Assembly: GCF_000317205.1 (NCBI RefSeq)
Contig: NZ_AJLK01000188.1
Span: 1-33,212 of the forward strand
DNA length: 33,212 nucleotides
Direction of reading: 5' to 3'
DNA from: Fischerella muscicola PCC 7414
GTDB lineage: Bacteria; Cyanobacteriota; Cyanobacteriia; Cyanobacteriales; Nostocaceae
A program made the position numbers and the translations under genes. Positions within the stretch are counted from its first letter, which is position 1. Each line of letters begins with the position of its first letter. A model generated the notes under the pieces. It did not search any database, had not been told where the DNA came from, and worked only from the letters and a program-made list of their open reading frames with translations. Shown one piece after another: positions 23,750-33,212 of this stretch.

Positions 23750-25171
23750 CTAATAAATTGTTAACGAATTAATCATTGTTTGGGCTATTTCTAAATATTT
23801 GTCATATTCACTTTCTTCTGCTGTATAAGTAATTATGTAGACTTGATTATTTTTTAAAGTCCAAATTGTCAACCTTTTAATATTATATCCTTCTTCTTTG
23901 CCACTATAAATTACTTCATGAGCAGGTAAATTTGATAGTTTAGTAGGATGGGAATCATGAATTCTAGCATTATTCAGAAATTGGACTATTTCATTAACAG
24001 ACAAATTTGTATATTCCACTAAAGAAGTAGGTTCTTTCAAATTTTCAACATTGATATTTACCTCTGCTGTCAATTTATTGGTGCTACCTCTTGAGCGTGG
24101 CCAAAATTTAACTACATCTCCGGTAAATGGATCTCCTATTTGTTGAAGCTTCCAAGATTGCGGATATTTTATCCTCACGCTATAGCTAGGATTCTCATAA
24201 ATGGAGAATTCTATATCTGCTGGTGAATATTGCTCTTGTGGGTTGAATATTTGTATAATTTGTGGAGTTGCCAAAACTGCTATAAATAAAATGCTAGCAA
24301 GTAGTAATAATGGTTTCGCAAATTTTTTGCTTAGTCTCCACTTTTTAGTACTCTTGATATCTGCAATAGCTTGTAAAACTTCACTTGCAGATTGGTAGCG
24401 ATCGCGAAAGTCATAACTTACCATTCTGTCTAAAATATCTATGAGCTGAGGTTTAATATGTTTAATATTGATCAAACCTCGCCAAAGAATTTTATTAGTA
24501 TCGGGATGTCTTGGTAGGTGATCAGGCAAAATGCCTGTAAGAGCTTGGATAGCAATTAACCCTACAGCATAAATATCACTATTAAATTTTGGTTGCCCAC
24601 TATTTTGTTCACACGGCATATAACCAGGAGTACCAATAGCAATTGTTTTTCCTTGCAAGTTGGCAGCCAAGGCACTAATTTGTTTAACTGCTCCAAAATC
24701 AATTAAAACTAACTTATTGTCAGTAGCACGTCTGATTAAATTAGCAGGTTTAATATCCCGGTGGATAACATTTTGCTGATGGACATACTTGAGTATATTT
24801 AATACGTCCTCTAAAAAGTCGATGACTTTTTCTTCACTCCATTTGCTACCCGTTTTTAGTTCTAGGTTAAGAACATTACCTTCTATAAATTCCTGAACTA
24901 AATAAAAATCTTCATTTTCCTGAAAATGGGCTAAAAGTCTTGGTATTTGCTCGTGGTTGCCTAATTGGTAAAGAACTTGCGCTTCCTGCTCAAATAAACG
25001 TTTAGCCGTCTGTAAAATAAACGGATCGGTAGACTTGGGTTTGAGCCGCTTGACTACGCAATAAGGATTACCAGGTAAATCCTTATCTTTAGCCAGATAA
25101 GTCTCAGCAAACCATCCTTTTCCTAATTCTTTAATGATTTCGTAGCGCCCTCGGAGGGTTGTTCCTAACAT
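23750..25171 (-). CDS. Membrane Ser/Thr protein kinase with PsbP-like sensor domain
   Basis: A 473-residue PknB-type eukaryotic-like kinase. The kinase domain covers residues 10-270, with a glycine loop GKGWFAETY (18-26), Lys41 in CVVKRL, Glu61, HRDIKPAN (137-144), DFG at 158-160 and GTPGYMPCEQ as the activation-segment end. A single TM helix lies at about 286-306. The C-terminal extracytoplasmic domain (about 318-473) starts FSIYENPSYSVRIKYPQSWK and resembles the PsbP/DUF1795-like fold. The YPQSW strand and the final helix YLEIAQTMINSL are typical, but that assignment is less sure. The kinase should sense something outside the cytoplasm and phosphorylate cytoplasmic targets. The gene is convergent with the protease cluster. 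Confidence 0.88.
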   Translation of the reverse strand: MLGTTLRGRYEIIKELGKGWFAETYLAKDKDLPGNPYCVVKRLKPKSTDPFILQTAKRLFEQEAQVLYQLGNHEQIPRLLAHFQENEDFYLVQEFIEGNVLNLELKTGSKWSEEKVIDFLEDVLNILKYVHQQNVIHRDIKPANLIRRATDNKLVLIDFGAVKQISALAANLQGKTIAIGTPGYMPCEQNSGQPKFNSDIYAVGLIAIQALTGILPDHLPRHPDTNKILWRGLINIKHIKPQLIDILDRMVSYDFRDRYQSASEVLQAIADIKSTKKWRLSKKFAKPLLLLASILFIAVLATPQIIQIFNPQEQYSPADIEFSIYENPSYSVRIKYPQSWKLQQIGDPFTGDVVKFWPRSRGSTNKLTAEVNINVENLKEPTSLVEYTNLSVNEIVQFLNNARIHDSHPTKLSNLPAHEVIYSGKEEGYNIKRLTIWTLKNNQVYIITYTAEESEYDKYLEIAQTMINSLTIY

Positions 25172-26007
25172 TCATTTGATCCAGGGTTTACACATCTTCT
25201 GGTTTGAAAAGAGGGAATAGGGAGTGAAGAAAGGTCATTTTCATGCTTTTTTCTGGGACTCTCCTGTAAATGATTAGCTTGCCAACCAGTTAGTTTAGCT
25301 TTGACACATTATGATTTGCTAGTTTTAGCAGACGGCGGATGGTTATTTTTTCAACTAGGCAATATTCAAGTTCAATATGCGATCGCTGCTCAATTCTGAT
25401 ATATTACCTAATTTAGCAGAATTTATATAAGTCAAAAAAATGGGGTGTCATAGCTAACTAGATTTAACGCTTAATCTCCAATCACTTGAAAATTCAATTT
25501 GCTCCCTATCTCAACAAGTATATACTTAAACTTTCGTAATGTATAAATATAACCCAACAGGTTCACTCAAGCGATGATATTAGGCTGGGTAGAGCGCGAA
25601 CGTTACCCAACAAAGCGGTGAGAATGTTGGGTTTCGTTCCTCAACCCAACCTACACAAAATTAGGTTTTTGACTCTAACAGAACCTGATTGAAATATAAC
25701 CTCACAATTTATAGATGCACTAATTTATAACAAAATATGAAGCATTAACTGTTAGAAAAATGTTCGTATTTATACATTAATTTTACTAAAGCCATCTTGT
25801 ATAGAAAGATATCAACGATGTATAGTCATCCATAATAATCTGTCAAACGACATCTTAATATCAAGTTCAAATAATTAGCTGTTATTAACAACACAGCTAT
25901 AGCTGAGTAATGGAGATTGAACAAGTCCTTAACTCAGTAGCTCTTACCTTTTCTATAAAGTAAGAGTAAATTTTGAATTGCTTTTTTGTAGTGTGGGGTT
26001 TAACAAA
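25172..26007. other. Long non-coding gap upstream of the porin
   Basis: An 836-bp AT-rich region between divergent kinase and porin genes, with no accepted gene. It holds a hairpin-type repeat near 25575-25652, with GTTGGGTT at 25626-25633 pairing with AACCCAAC at 25643-25650 and a further TGGGTA/TACCCA pair at about 25586-25608. A CTCTTAC/GTAAGAG inverted repeat (25941-25966) lies about 40 bases before the porin start and could act in its leader. A 40-codon frame ending near 25398 might be a gene relic but cannot be identified. Confidence 0.5.
25941..25966 (+). promoter_or_regulatory. Leader hairpin before porin gene
   Basis: CTCTTAC (25941-25947) pairs with GTAAGAG (25960-25966). Inner CTTT/AAAG pairing extends the stem with a bulge. 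It ends 41 bases before the porin ATG at 26008, so it probably lies in the 5' untranslated region. Its function is unknown. Confidence 0.35.
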
Positions 26008-28173
26008 ATGATAGGAAAAAAATATTTACTTCTGAGTGGTGCTTCAGCAATTTTGTTGTTTCTATCAATAACTACGGCTGAAGCTGTTGAACAGCCAATA
26101 CTAGAAGAAGATACTCTACAATCTACTCACACAAATGTAGCTCAATTAAGTAAAAAAGAATTATTTCCTTCAAAGAAAAAACAAAGAGGAAATTCCTTTG
26201 ATTGGATAGAACAAAATACTACTCTGCAATCAGATTTAAATGATGCAGAACAATCAAAAAACCGGATGGCTGATGTTTCCCAACTAAAAGATGACGGCAA
26301 TACGCCAACAGACAGCATCGAACAAGTGACATCGGTGTCCCAATTATCGGATGTGCGACCAACTGATTGGGCTTTTGCTGCATTGCAATCTCTTGTAGAA
26401 CGGTATGGCGTAATTGCTGGTTATCCAGATGGCACCTTCCGAGGCAATCGTCCGATGACTCGCTACGAATTTGCTGCGGGATTAAATGCAGCCTTGGACA
26501 AGATTAATGAACTTACTGCTGCTGGTGCAGAAGATAAAGTTCGTAAAGAGGATTTAATAACACTGCAAAAACTACAAGAAGAGTTTGCCACGGAATTAGC
26601 AACATTACGAGGTCGTGTTGATACTCTAGAAGCGCATACAGCAGAACTAGAAGCGAATCAATTCTCGACAACTACAGTACTTGGGGGAGAAGTAATTTTT
26701 GCAGTGTCGTCTGCTTTTGGGGGTGATCCACCGGGAGGGTGTAGAATCTTCCCTGATGATCAGGGGTACTTTTTCGACACATTAACTGGTGGGAGAGGTC
26801 CTGGAGACCGTAATGATGATGATGAGGTTGACTGTGGAAATAGAAAAGAAGCATCAAGAAACACTGTTTTCTCTCACCTAACACGCCTCGGATTACAAAC
26901 TTCATTTACTGGTAAAGACGTTTTAAGAACTTATCTAACTACTGGTGATTTTGATAACGGTGGTTTTACAAATCCCGAGTCACTTAATACCTATATGGCT
27001 CGGTTTTCTCACCAAGCAGGATTAAATAACCAGGTTTTCTTAGACTTACTGGAATATCGATTTCCTGCTTTTAATGACAAAGTTGTATTCTCTGTTATTC
27101 CCTTTGGGTTTGAGTTAAGCAGTGTTCTCAGTGCTAATTCTCCATACTTTGATACAGGTAGAGGTTCAATTTCCCGTTTTGGACAACTCAATCCAATTTT
27201 AAGAATAGGCGGGCCAATGGATGCTGGGGTAGGTTTTGATTGGACAATTGCCGATCCTCTCAGGTTACAAGTTGCCTATGGTACTAGAAATAGTAGTGAC
27301 ACAGAAACAGGATTTATCGGTGCAGACCACAGTGCCCTTGGTGTACAGTTAGTGGTGAAACCTACTGAAAGGATTCTGACAGGCATATCTTACGTAAATG
27401 CCTATTCCAGTGATGGCTCTTTAGGAACATATACTGGTAGCGTTAACGCTGAAACTGCTGGTTTGTGGTCTGGTTCATCGATTCCCAGTGATGAATTTAA
27501 TAGTCCAGGAGTCCCTTTGGAACAACAGCTGAACGCTCCATCTGGCTTTGGTCCGTGTTGTGGTAATTATATTGGAGATTTACCAGCACAAATAAATGCT
27601 GTTGGTGGTAGCTTCCAATGGCGCGTAACAGATCAACTAACTTTGGGAGCATGGGGAGGTTACATGTTCACCAATTTCTTGGAAGCGCTCCCTAATGATA
27701 GTGTATTGGGTGACTCTGCTGGTAAAAAGCCTTATGGTACTTCTGCTACATACTTGTTTTCTGTGGGAATTTCAGATCCATTTGGTAGGGAAGGCGATTT
27801 ATTTGGTTTCCTGTTTGGAATGCCACCAAAATTAGTGTCTGCGGGGCCTGAAACAGATGGTACGCCAGTACCATTTTTTGAACAAGTAGTCAGAGAAGAA
27901 GAAGCGACTCCGGTAACAGATAATAATGATAACCTCAACACCAATTCAGAATTCACCACCGATGGACAGCGAACTGAAGATCCAGGTGTATTACCTAAAA
28001 AAGTGGGAGTTAAAGATAAAGCGACTTCCCTACACTTTGAAGTTTTCTACCGCTTTAGAGTAAGTGATAACGTCTGGATTACACCTGGCTTTTTCGTGGT
28101 TACAAATCCAGGGCATATTGCTGATAACGACACGATTTTCGTCGGTACTCTCCGCACAACCTTCCGCTTTTAA
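26008..28173 (+). CDS. SLH-domain OprB-type outer-membrane porin (iron uptake porin family)
   Basis: A 721-residue outer-membrane protein. The signal peptide is about residues 1-26 (IGKKYLLLSGASAILLFLSI to AEA). A linker is followed by an SLH domain at about 110-165 (DVRPTDWAFAALQSLVERYG, VIAGYPDGTFRGNRPMTRYE) that anchors to peptidoglycan. A coiled coil (about 180-215, LQKLQEEFATELATLRGRVD) and an OprB-like beta-barrel ending in Phe (TLRTTFRF) follow. This is the usual architecture of cyanobacterial SomA/iron-uptake porins. An early barrel loop carries two Cys and an acidic NDDDEVD stretch; GPCCGN occurs later. The ATG at 26008 was chosen; the TTG at 25978 would put ten residues before a good signal peptide. 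The exact solute is not readable. Confidence 0.88.
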   Translation: MIGKKYLLLSGASAILLFLSITTAEAVEQPILEEDTLQSTHTNVAQLSKKELFPSKKKQRGNSFDWIEQNTTLQSDLNDAEQSKNRMADVSQLKDDGNTPTDSIEQVTSVSQLSDVRPTDWAFAALQSLVERYGVIAGYPDGTFRGNRPMTRYEFAAGLNAALDKINELTAAGAEDKVRKEDLITLQKLQEEFATELATLRGRVDTLEAHTAELEANQFSTTTVLGGEVIFAVSSAFGGDPPGGCRIFPDDQGYFFDTLTGGRGPGDRNDDDEVDCGNRKEASRNTVFSHLTRLGLQTSFTGKDVLRTYLTTGDFDNGGFTNPESLNTYMARFSHQAGLNNQVFLDLLEYRFPAFNDKVVFSVIPFGFELSSVLSANSPYFDTGRGSISRFGQLNPILRIGGPMDAGVGFDWTIADPLRLQVAYGTRNSSDTETGFIGADHSALGVQLVVKPTERILTGISYVNAYSSDGSLGTYTGSVNAETAGLWSGSSIPSDEFNSPGVPLEQQLNAPSGFGPCCGNYIGDLPAQINAVGGSFQWRVTDQLTLGAWGGYMFTNFLEALPNDSVLGDSAGKKPYGTSATYLFSVGISDPFGREGDLFGFLFGMPPKLVSAGPETDGTPVPFFEQVVREEEATPVTDNNDNLNTNSEFTTDGQRTEDPGVLPKKVGVKDKATSLHFEVFYRFRVSDNVWITPGFFVVTNPGHIADNDTIFVGTLRTTFRF

Positions 28174-30148
<1,975 letters not shown>

Positions 30149-30238
30149 TTAGTTAGTGGTTGTTAGTTGGTAGTTAGTGGTAACAACTACTAACTACTAA
30201 CTACTAACTACTAACTACTAACTACTAACAAAGGACAT
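30149..30238 (+). repeat. TTAGTGG/CTACTAA inverted heptamer arrays inside the atp operon
   Basis: The 90-bp spacer between the beta and epsilon genes begins at the beta stop codon with TTAGTTAGTGG-type units. It then has exactly six tandem CTACTAA heptamers (30187-30228). The two halves are partly complementary (GTTAGT...CTAAC), so the transcript can fold into a hairpin between the two cistrons. AAGGA (30231-30235) follows the array and is only 3 bases from the epsilon ATG. Confidence 0.8.
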
Positions 30239-30652
30239 ATGCCATTAACCGTTCGTGTAATTTCCCCGGATAAAACAATCTGGGACGCTGCCGCTGAAGA
30301 AGTAATTTTACCTAGCACAACTGGGCAGCTAGGTATCCTCACCGGACACGCACCACTATTGACTGCTTTAGATACTGGTGTAATGCGAGTACGTCCTAGT
30401 AAAAATCAAGGCTGGACACCCATCGCGCTTATGGGTGGATTTGCTGAAGTTGAAGAAGATGAAGTAACCATTCTGGTTAACGGTGCTGAACGTGGTGACA
30501 GCATTGATCTTGAAGAAGCCCGTGCTGCTTTTAACGAAGCCCAAACTCGTTTAAATCAGGTCCCCGCAGGCGATCGCCAAGCTCAAATCCAAGCCAACCA
30601 AGCCTTTAAACGCGCCCGCGCTCGTTTTCAAGCTGCTGGTGGTATGGTATAA
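30239..30652 (+). CDS. atpC: ATP synthase F1 subunit epsilon
   Basis: A 137-residue epsilon subunit (atpE in cyanobacterial/plastid naming) of F1, which joins gamma to the c ring and inhibits wasteful ATP hydrolysis. The N-terminal beta-sandwich shows [20 protein letters not shown], the conserved [20 protein letters not shown] and [19 protein letters not shown]. The C-terminal helical pair is [18 protein letters not shown] and [19 protein letters not shown]. Length is normal. It is cotranscribed with the beta gene and ends 6 bases before a strong intrinsic terminator. The Shine-Dalgarno spacing is unusually short (3 bases) for such a highly expressed gene. Confidence 0.97.
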   Translation: MPLTVRVISPDKTIWDAAAEEVILPSTTGQLGILTGHAPLLTALDTGVMRVRPSKNQGWTPIALMGGFAEVEEDEVTILVNGAERGDSIDLEEARAAFNEAQTRLNQVPAGDRQAQIQANQAFKRARARFQAAGGMV

Positions 30653-30658
30653 TTAGTG

Positions 30659-30690
30659 ACCCGGTTTCTTTCAGGAACCGGGTTTTTATA
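30659..30690 (+). terminator. Intrinsic terminator of the atp operon
   Basis: ACCCGGTT (30659-30666) pairs with AACCGGGT (30676-30683) around a 9-base loop and is followed by TTTTATATTTTT. It lies 6 bases after the epsilon stop and is the clearest rho-independent terminator in the window. Confidence 0.85.
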
Positions 30691-30701
30691 TTTTTGAGAA
30701 A

Positions 30702-30736
30702 GCGAACACAGATGCACACGGTGCAAGGCGATGGGT
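30702..30736. repeat. CGAACACAGATGCACACGG repeat
   Basis: Another copy of the CGAACACAGATG unit seen at 12042 and, inverted, near 1640-1672. It is followed by GTGCAAGGCGATGG and lies between the atp terminator and the SPFH gene. Confidence 0.5.
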
Positions 30737-30856
30737 TTTGCGTGTGCTTTGGGTTATTGAGTAAATTTTTATCAAAATTAGAACAAGTTTAAGAAATTAG
30801 GGGAATTCTGGGTGGAGTGATACGTTAGATAATTAGTTGCCCAGAGGGGCAAATAT

Positions 30857-33049
30857 ATGGAAGGCTCACAAGATTCCTCTAATAGAAGTAAGCAAAATAA
30901 AATACTTCGTTTCGCTGCATCTGTAATTACAACTTTGACTCTAGCTGGTAGCATTAATACTGCTAGTGCCAATCCGATTCAAAAGGCTACTCCTCAAGAA
31001 TTGACCTCAGTCCCAACCCAAATTCAGCAAACACAACCAACGACGGTTCAACTTTCAGCTATATCACCTTGGGGAATTATCCCCTTTATTGTCGCGGGTG
31101 GGGTTGTGGTCTTTGTCCCCCTGTTTTTTGGCGGACTGGTTGTGATTGGTGAACGAGAAGTTGGTATTGTTATTAAAAAATTTACGATCTCCGGACGTGG
31201 ACTTCCTGCTGGCCGCTTAATCGCCATGAATGGCGAAGCCGGCTTACAGGCTGATACTCTGGCTCCTGGTTGGCACTGGTTTTACTGGCCTTGGCAATAC
31301 TCGGTGAAAAAAGAGCCAGTGGTCGTTGTTCCCCAAGGTGAAATTGCCTTGATTGTAGCGGAAGATGGCACACATACCCCACCCGAACGTATTTTAGGCA
31401 AGGTAGTTGAATGCGATAATTTTCAAGATGCCCGGAAATTCTTGACTAATGGCGGGGAAAAAGGGCGACAAATGGGTTTTCTCACAGCTGGTACTTACCG
31501 AATTAACACTGCTCTATTTAAGGTGATCACAGCAGCCAACGCCGGTAAACACGGTATGAGTCCAGAACAGTTGCGGGTGTATCATGTTGCAGGTGACAAA
31601 GTTGGTATTGTCACTACCCTAGATGGTCTTCCTATTCCTGGTGGTGAAATTGCAGGCCCGGTGATTGCCGCTCATGATAACTTCCAAAATGGACAAAGAT
31701 TCATTGATGGTGGTGGACGTCGGGGTTTACAAGAACAGATTTTGCTTTCTGGTTCTTGGAACTTGAACCCTTGGTTTGTTCAAGTTGAGCAAGTGCCAAT
31801 GACGGAAATTCCCATCGGCTATGTGGGTGTGGTGATTTCGTTTGTTGGTAAGGCGCACGAAGATGTGAGTGGTGCAGCTTTTACCCACGGTAACTTAGTG
31901 AACCCTGGACACAAAGGCGTGTGGATAGAACCTTTGTATCCAGGTAAACACCCAGTCAATACCCGCGTCATGAAGATTGAGTTGGTTCCAACAACTAACA
32001 TAGTTTTAAATTGGTCAACTCGTACGGAACGCCATAATTATGATGCCAAACTTGATTCTTTAACAGTGCGTTCTAAAGATGGGTTTGCTTTTGACTTGGA
32101 AATTGCCCAAATTATCCACGTTGGCGCTTTGGATGCTCCCAAGGTGATTTCTCGGGTGGGTTCGATGCAGAATTTAGTAGACCATGTATTGGAACCTACA
32201 ATTGGTAACTATTTCCGCAACTCAGCCCAAGATTACACTGTGTTGGACTTTCTCAGCGCTCGTAGTGAACGGCAAGCAGAAGCCGCCGATTATATTAGAG
32301 TAGCGCTGCGGGCTTATGATGTACAAGCGATCGATACCCTGATTGGTGATATCCAACCGCCAGCAACCTTGATGCAAACGCAAACAGACCGGAAGATTGC
32401 CGAAGAACAACGTAAAACCTTTGAAGTCCAACAGCAGGCGCAAACTCAAAGGCAACAACTGGTAAGGGAAACAGCTTTGGCAGATATTCAACAAGATATG
32501 GTGAAGTCTGAGCAGGGTGTAAAAATTGCCGAACTTAAAGCTCAAGCTGATATCCAACAAGAAGCGGTGAAATCTGAGCAAGGCGTGAAAATTGCCGAAC
32601 TCAAAGCCAATGCCAAAGTTAAAGAGACGACAGGTGAGGCTGAAGCAATTCGTTTAAGAGCTGACGCAGAAGCTCAATCTTTACGCCTCAAAAGCCTTGC
32701 TGAAGCCGAAGCCATCCGCGCCACAGGTAACGCTAAAGCAGAAGCTTACCGTGCAGGTGTAGAAGCCTTGGGTTCACAGGGTTATACAGCCATGCAGTTG
32801 ATGCAAATTATCGGCGATCGCCACGTCCGCCTCATCCCCGATGTGTTAGTTGGTGGCAATAATGGCACTAGCAATAGTTTGGTGGATGGGTTACTTTCCA
32901 TGATTTTATGGAACCAAACAACTAAACCAGGTGAAGTCATATCACCCTTGCAGGCAAAATCACCAGTTACCGAACCACAACCAGTTCAACCAAATGGTAA
33001 TTCACCTGTAGTTGTCGATTTTCCATTAGATGGGAATGCTTTGGGGTAG
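30857..33049 (+). CDS. Flotillin-like SPFH/band 7 membrane protein
   Basis: A 730-residue membrane-associated scaffold protein. There is a hydrophobic N-terminal segment (about residues 16-36, FAASVITTLTLAGSINTASA), then a second membrane segment (about 72-97, WGIIPFIVAGGVVVFVPLFF). The SPFH/band 7 region starts at GEREVGIVIKKFT and runs to about residue 510. A charged coiled-coil C-terminus follows, with Glu/Ala-rich flotillin-type repeats (AEAIRLRADAEAQSLRLKSL). An exact-length 22-residue tandem duplication (DIQQ.x.VKSEQGVKIAELKA) occupies 543-586. Flotillins organise membrane microdomains and polyvalent protein complexes. At 730 residues it is longer than the usual 400-500 residues, mainly through a large SPFH region and a Pro/Gln-rich tail. 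The ATG at 30857 is the first good start; ribosome binding is by GAGG at a distance. Confidence 0.85.
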   Translation: MEGSQDSSNRSKQNKILRFAASVITTLTLAGSINTASANPIQKATPQELTSVPTQIQQTQPTTVQLSAISPWGIIPFIVAGGVVVFVPLFFGGLVVIGEREVGIVIKKFTISGRGLPAGRLIAMNGEAGLQADTLAPGWHWFYWPWQYSVKKEPVVVVPQGEIALIVAEDGTHTPPERILGKVVECDNFQDARKFLTNGGEKGRQMGFLTAGTYRINTALFKVITAANAGKHGMSPEQLRVYHVAGDKVGIVTTLDGLPIPGGEIAGPVIAAHDNFQNGQRFIDGGGRRGLQEQILLSGSWNLNPWFVQVEQVPMTEIPIGYVGVVISFVGKAHEDVSGAAFTHGNLVNPGHKGVWIEPLYPGKHPVNTRVMKIELVPTTNIVLNWSTRTERHNYDAKLDSLTVRSKDGFAFDLEIAQIIHVGALDAPKVISRVGSMQNLVDHVLEPTIGNYFRNSAQDYTVLDFLSARSERQAEAADYIRVALRAYDVQAIDTLIGDIQPPATLMQTQTDRKIAEEQRKTFEVQQQAQTQRQQLVRETALADIQQDMVKSEQGVKIAELKAQADIQQEAVKSEQGVKIAELKANAKVKETTGEAEAIRLRADAEAQSLRLKSLAEAEAIRATGNAKAEAYRAGVEALGSQGYTAMQLMQIIGDRHVRLIPDVLVGGNNGTSNSLVDGLLSMILWNQTTKPGEVISPLQAKSPVTEPQPVQPNGNSPVVVDFPLDGNALG

Positions 33050-33212
33050 TTAGTTGTTAGTAGTTGGTTGTTGGTTGTTGGTTTTTATCCACTATCCACT
33101 ATCCACTAACCCTACCCTTACCTTAAGCCACTACCCTGCCTTAAGCCCGTAGGGTACTCTACCCTACGCTCACGCCTTACGGCGTACGAGAAGCCGCCCT
33201 TCGCCCGTCTAC
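33050..33212 (+). repeat. Heptamer arrays and second full mosaic-repeat copy, cut by the window end
   Basis: The SPFH stop codon runs into TTAGTTGTTAGTAG and TTGGTTG units, then ATCCACT triplets (about 33086-33105). From 33106 a copy of the mosaic element follows. Its first 43 bases and its CGCCTTACGGCGTACGAGAA and CGCCCGTCTAC segments match 14816-14940. A perfect GTAGGGT/ACCCTAC inverted repeat sits in the middle. The copy is truncated by the end of the window. Confidence 0.8.

Noticed and set aside
25270-25398. Possible relic coding for about 40 residues (…THYDLLVLADGGWLFF…)
   Set aside because: It has no start codon, no ribosome binding site and no recognisable family. It reads somewhat protein-like but is too short to call.

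Overview
The window looks like a filamentous, Nostocales-type cyanobacterial chromosome. Three things suggest this: the HIP1 octamer GCGATCGC occurs throughout; short heptanucleotide tandem repeats (STRR-type, e.g. CCACTAA, CTACTAA, CCCCATC) fill many gaps; and the gene families are typical (a separate two-gene ATP synthase beta/epsilon operon, a COP23 protein, an SLH/OprB porin, a SirB1-type TPR protein). I saw no tRNA, rRNA, CRISPR array, intact transposase or phage gene.

Layout. 1-6436 holds housekeeping and single genes: argH (+), an aspartoacylase-type zinc hydrolase (-), a multi-pass CmpX-like mechanosensitive-channel relative (-), an SRPBCC protein (+) and a SirB1-type protein (-). 6845-9642 is a signalling block: a HAMP histidine kinase whose end overlaps an OmpR-type response regulator, then a receiver-only paralogue. 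9975-18235 is a glycan cluster on one strand: a UDP-sugar dehydrogenase lacking its C-terminal part, two MurG-like glycosyltransferases, a GT4, a GT2 and an ABC exporter. Together they could build and export a glycoconjugate, but the dehydrogenase is probably dead.

18772-23599 is the most unusual region: three secreted trypsin-like proteins and one COP23 protein on one strand. The first protease homologue has Asp in place of the catalytic Ser, the second is active-looking and paired with COP23, and the third is active-looking and carries eight TPRs. An interspersed repeat has been absorbed as coding sequence in the third one's linker. A convergent membrane Ser/Thr kinase with a C-terminal extracytoplasmic domain follows (-). 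26008-28173 is an SLH porin, 28700-30652 the ATP synthase beta/epsilon operon, and 30857-33049 a long flotillin-like SPFH protein. The window ends inside another copy of the interspersed repeat.

The intergenic DNA is mostly repeats: heptamer arrays, C/G-rich CCCCATC arrays, 20-36 bp palindromes and a roughly 100 bp mosaic element. Several arrays start exactly at stop codons, and one supplies the last codon and the stop of the receiver-only gene.
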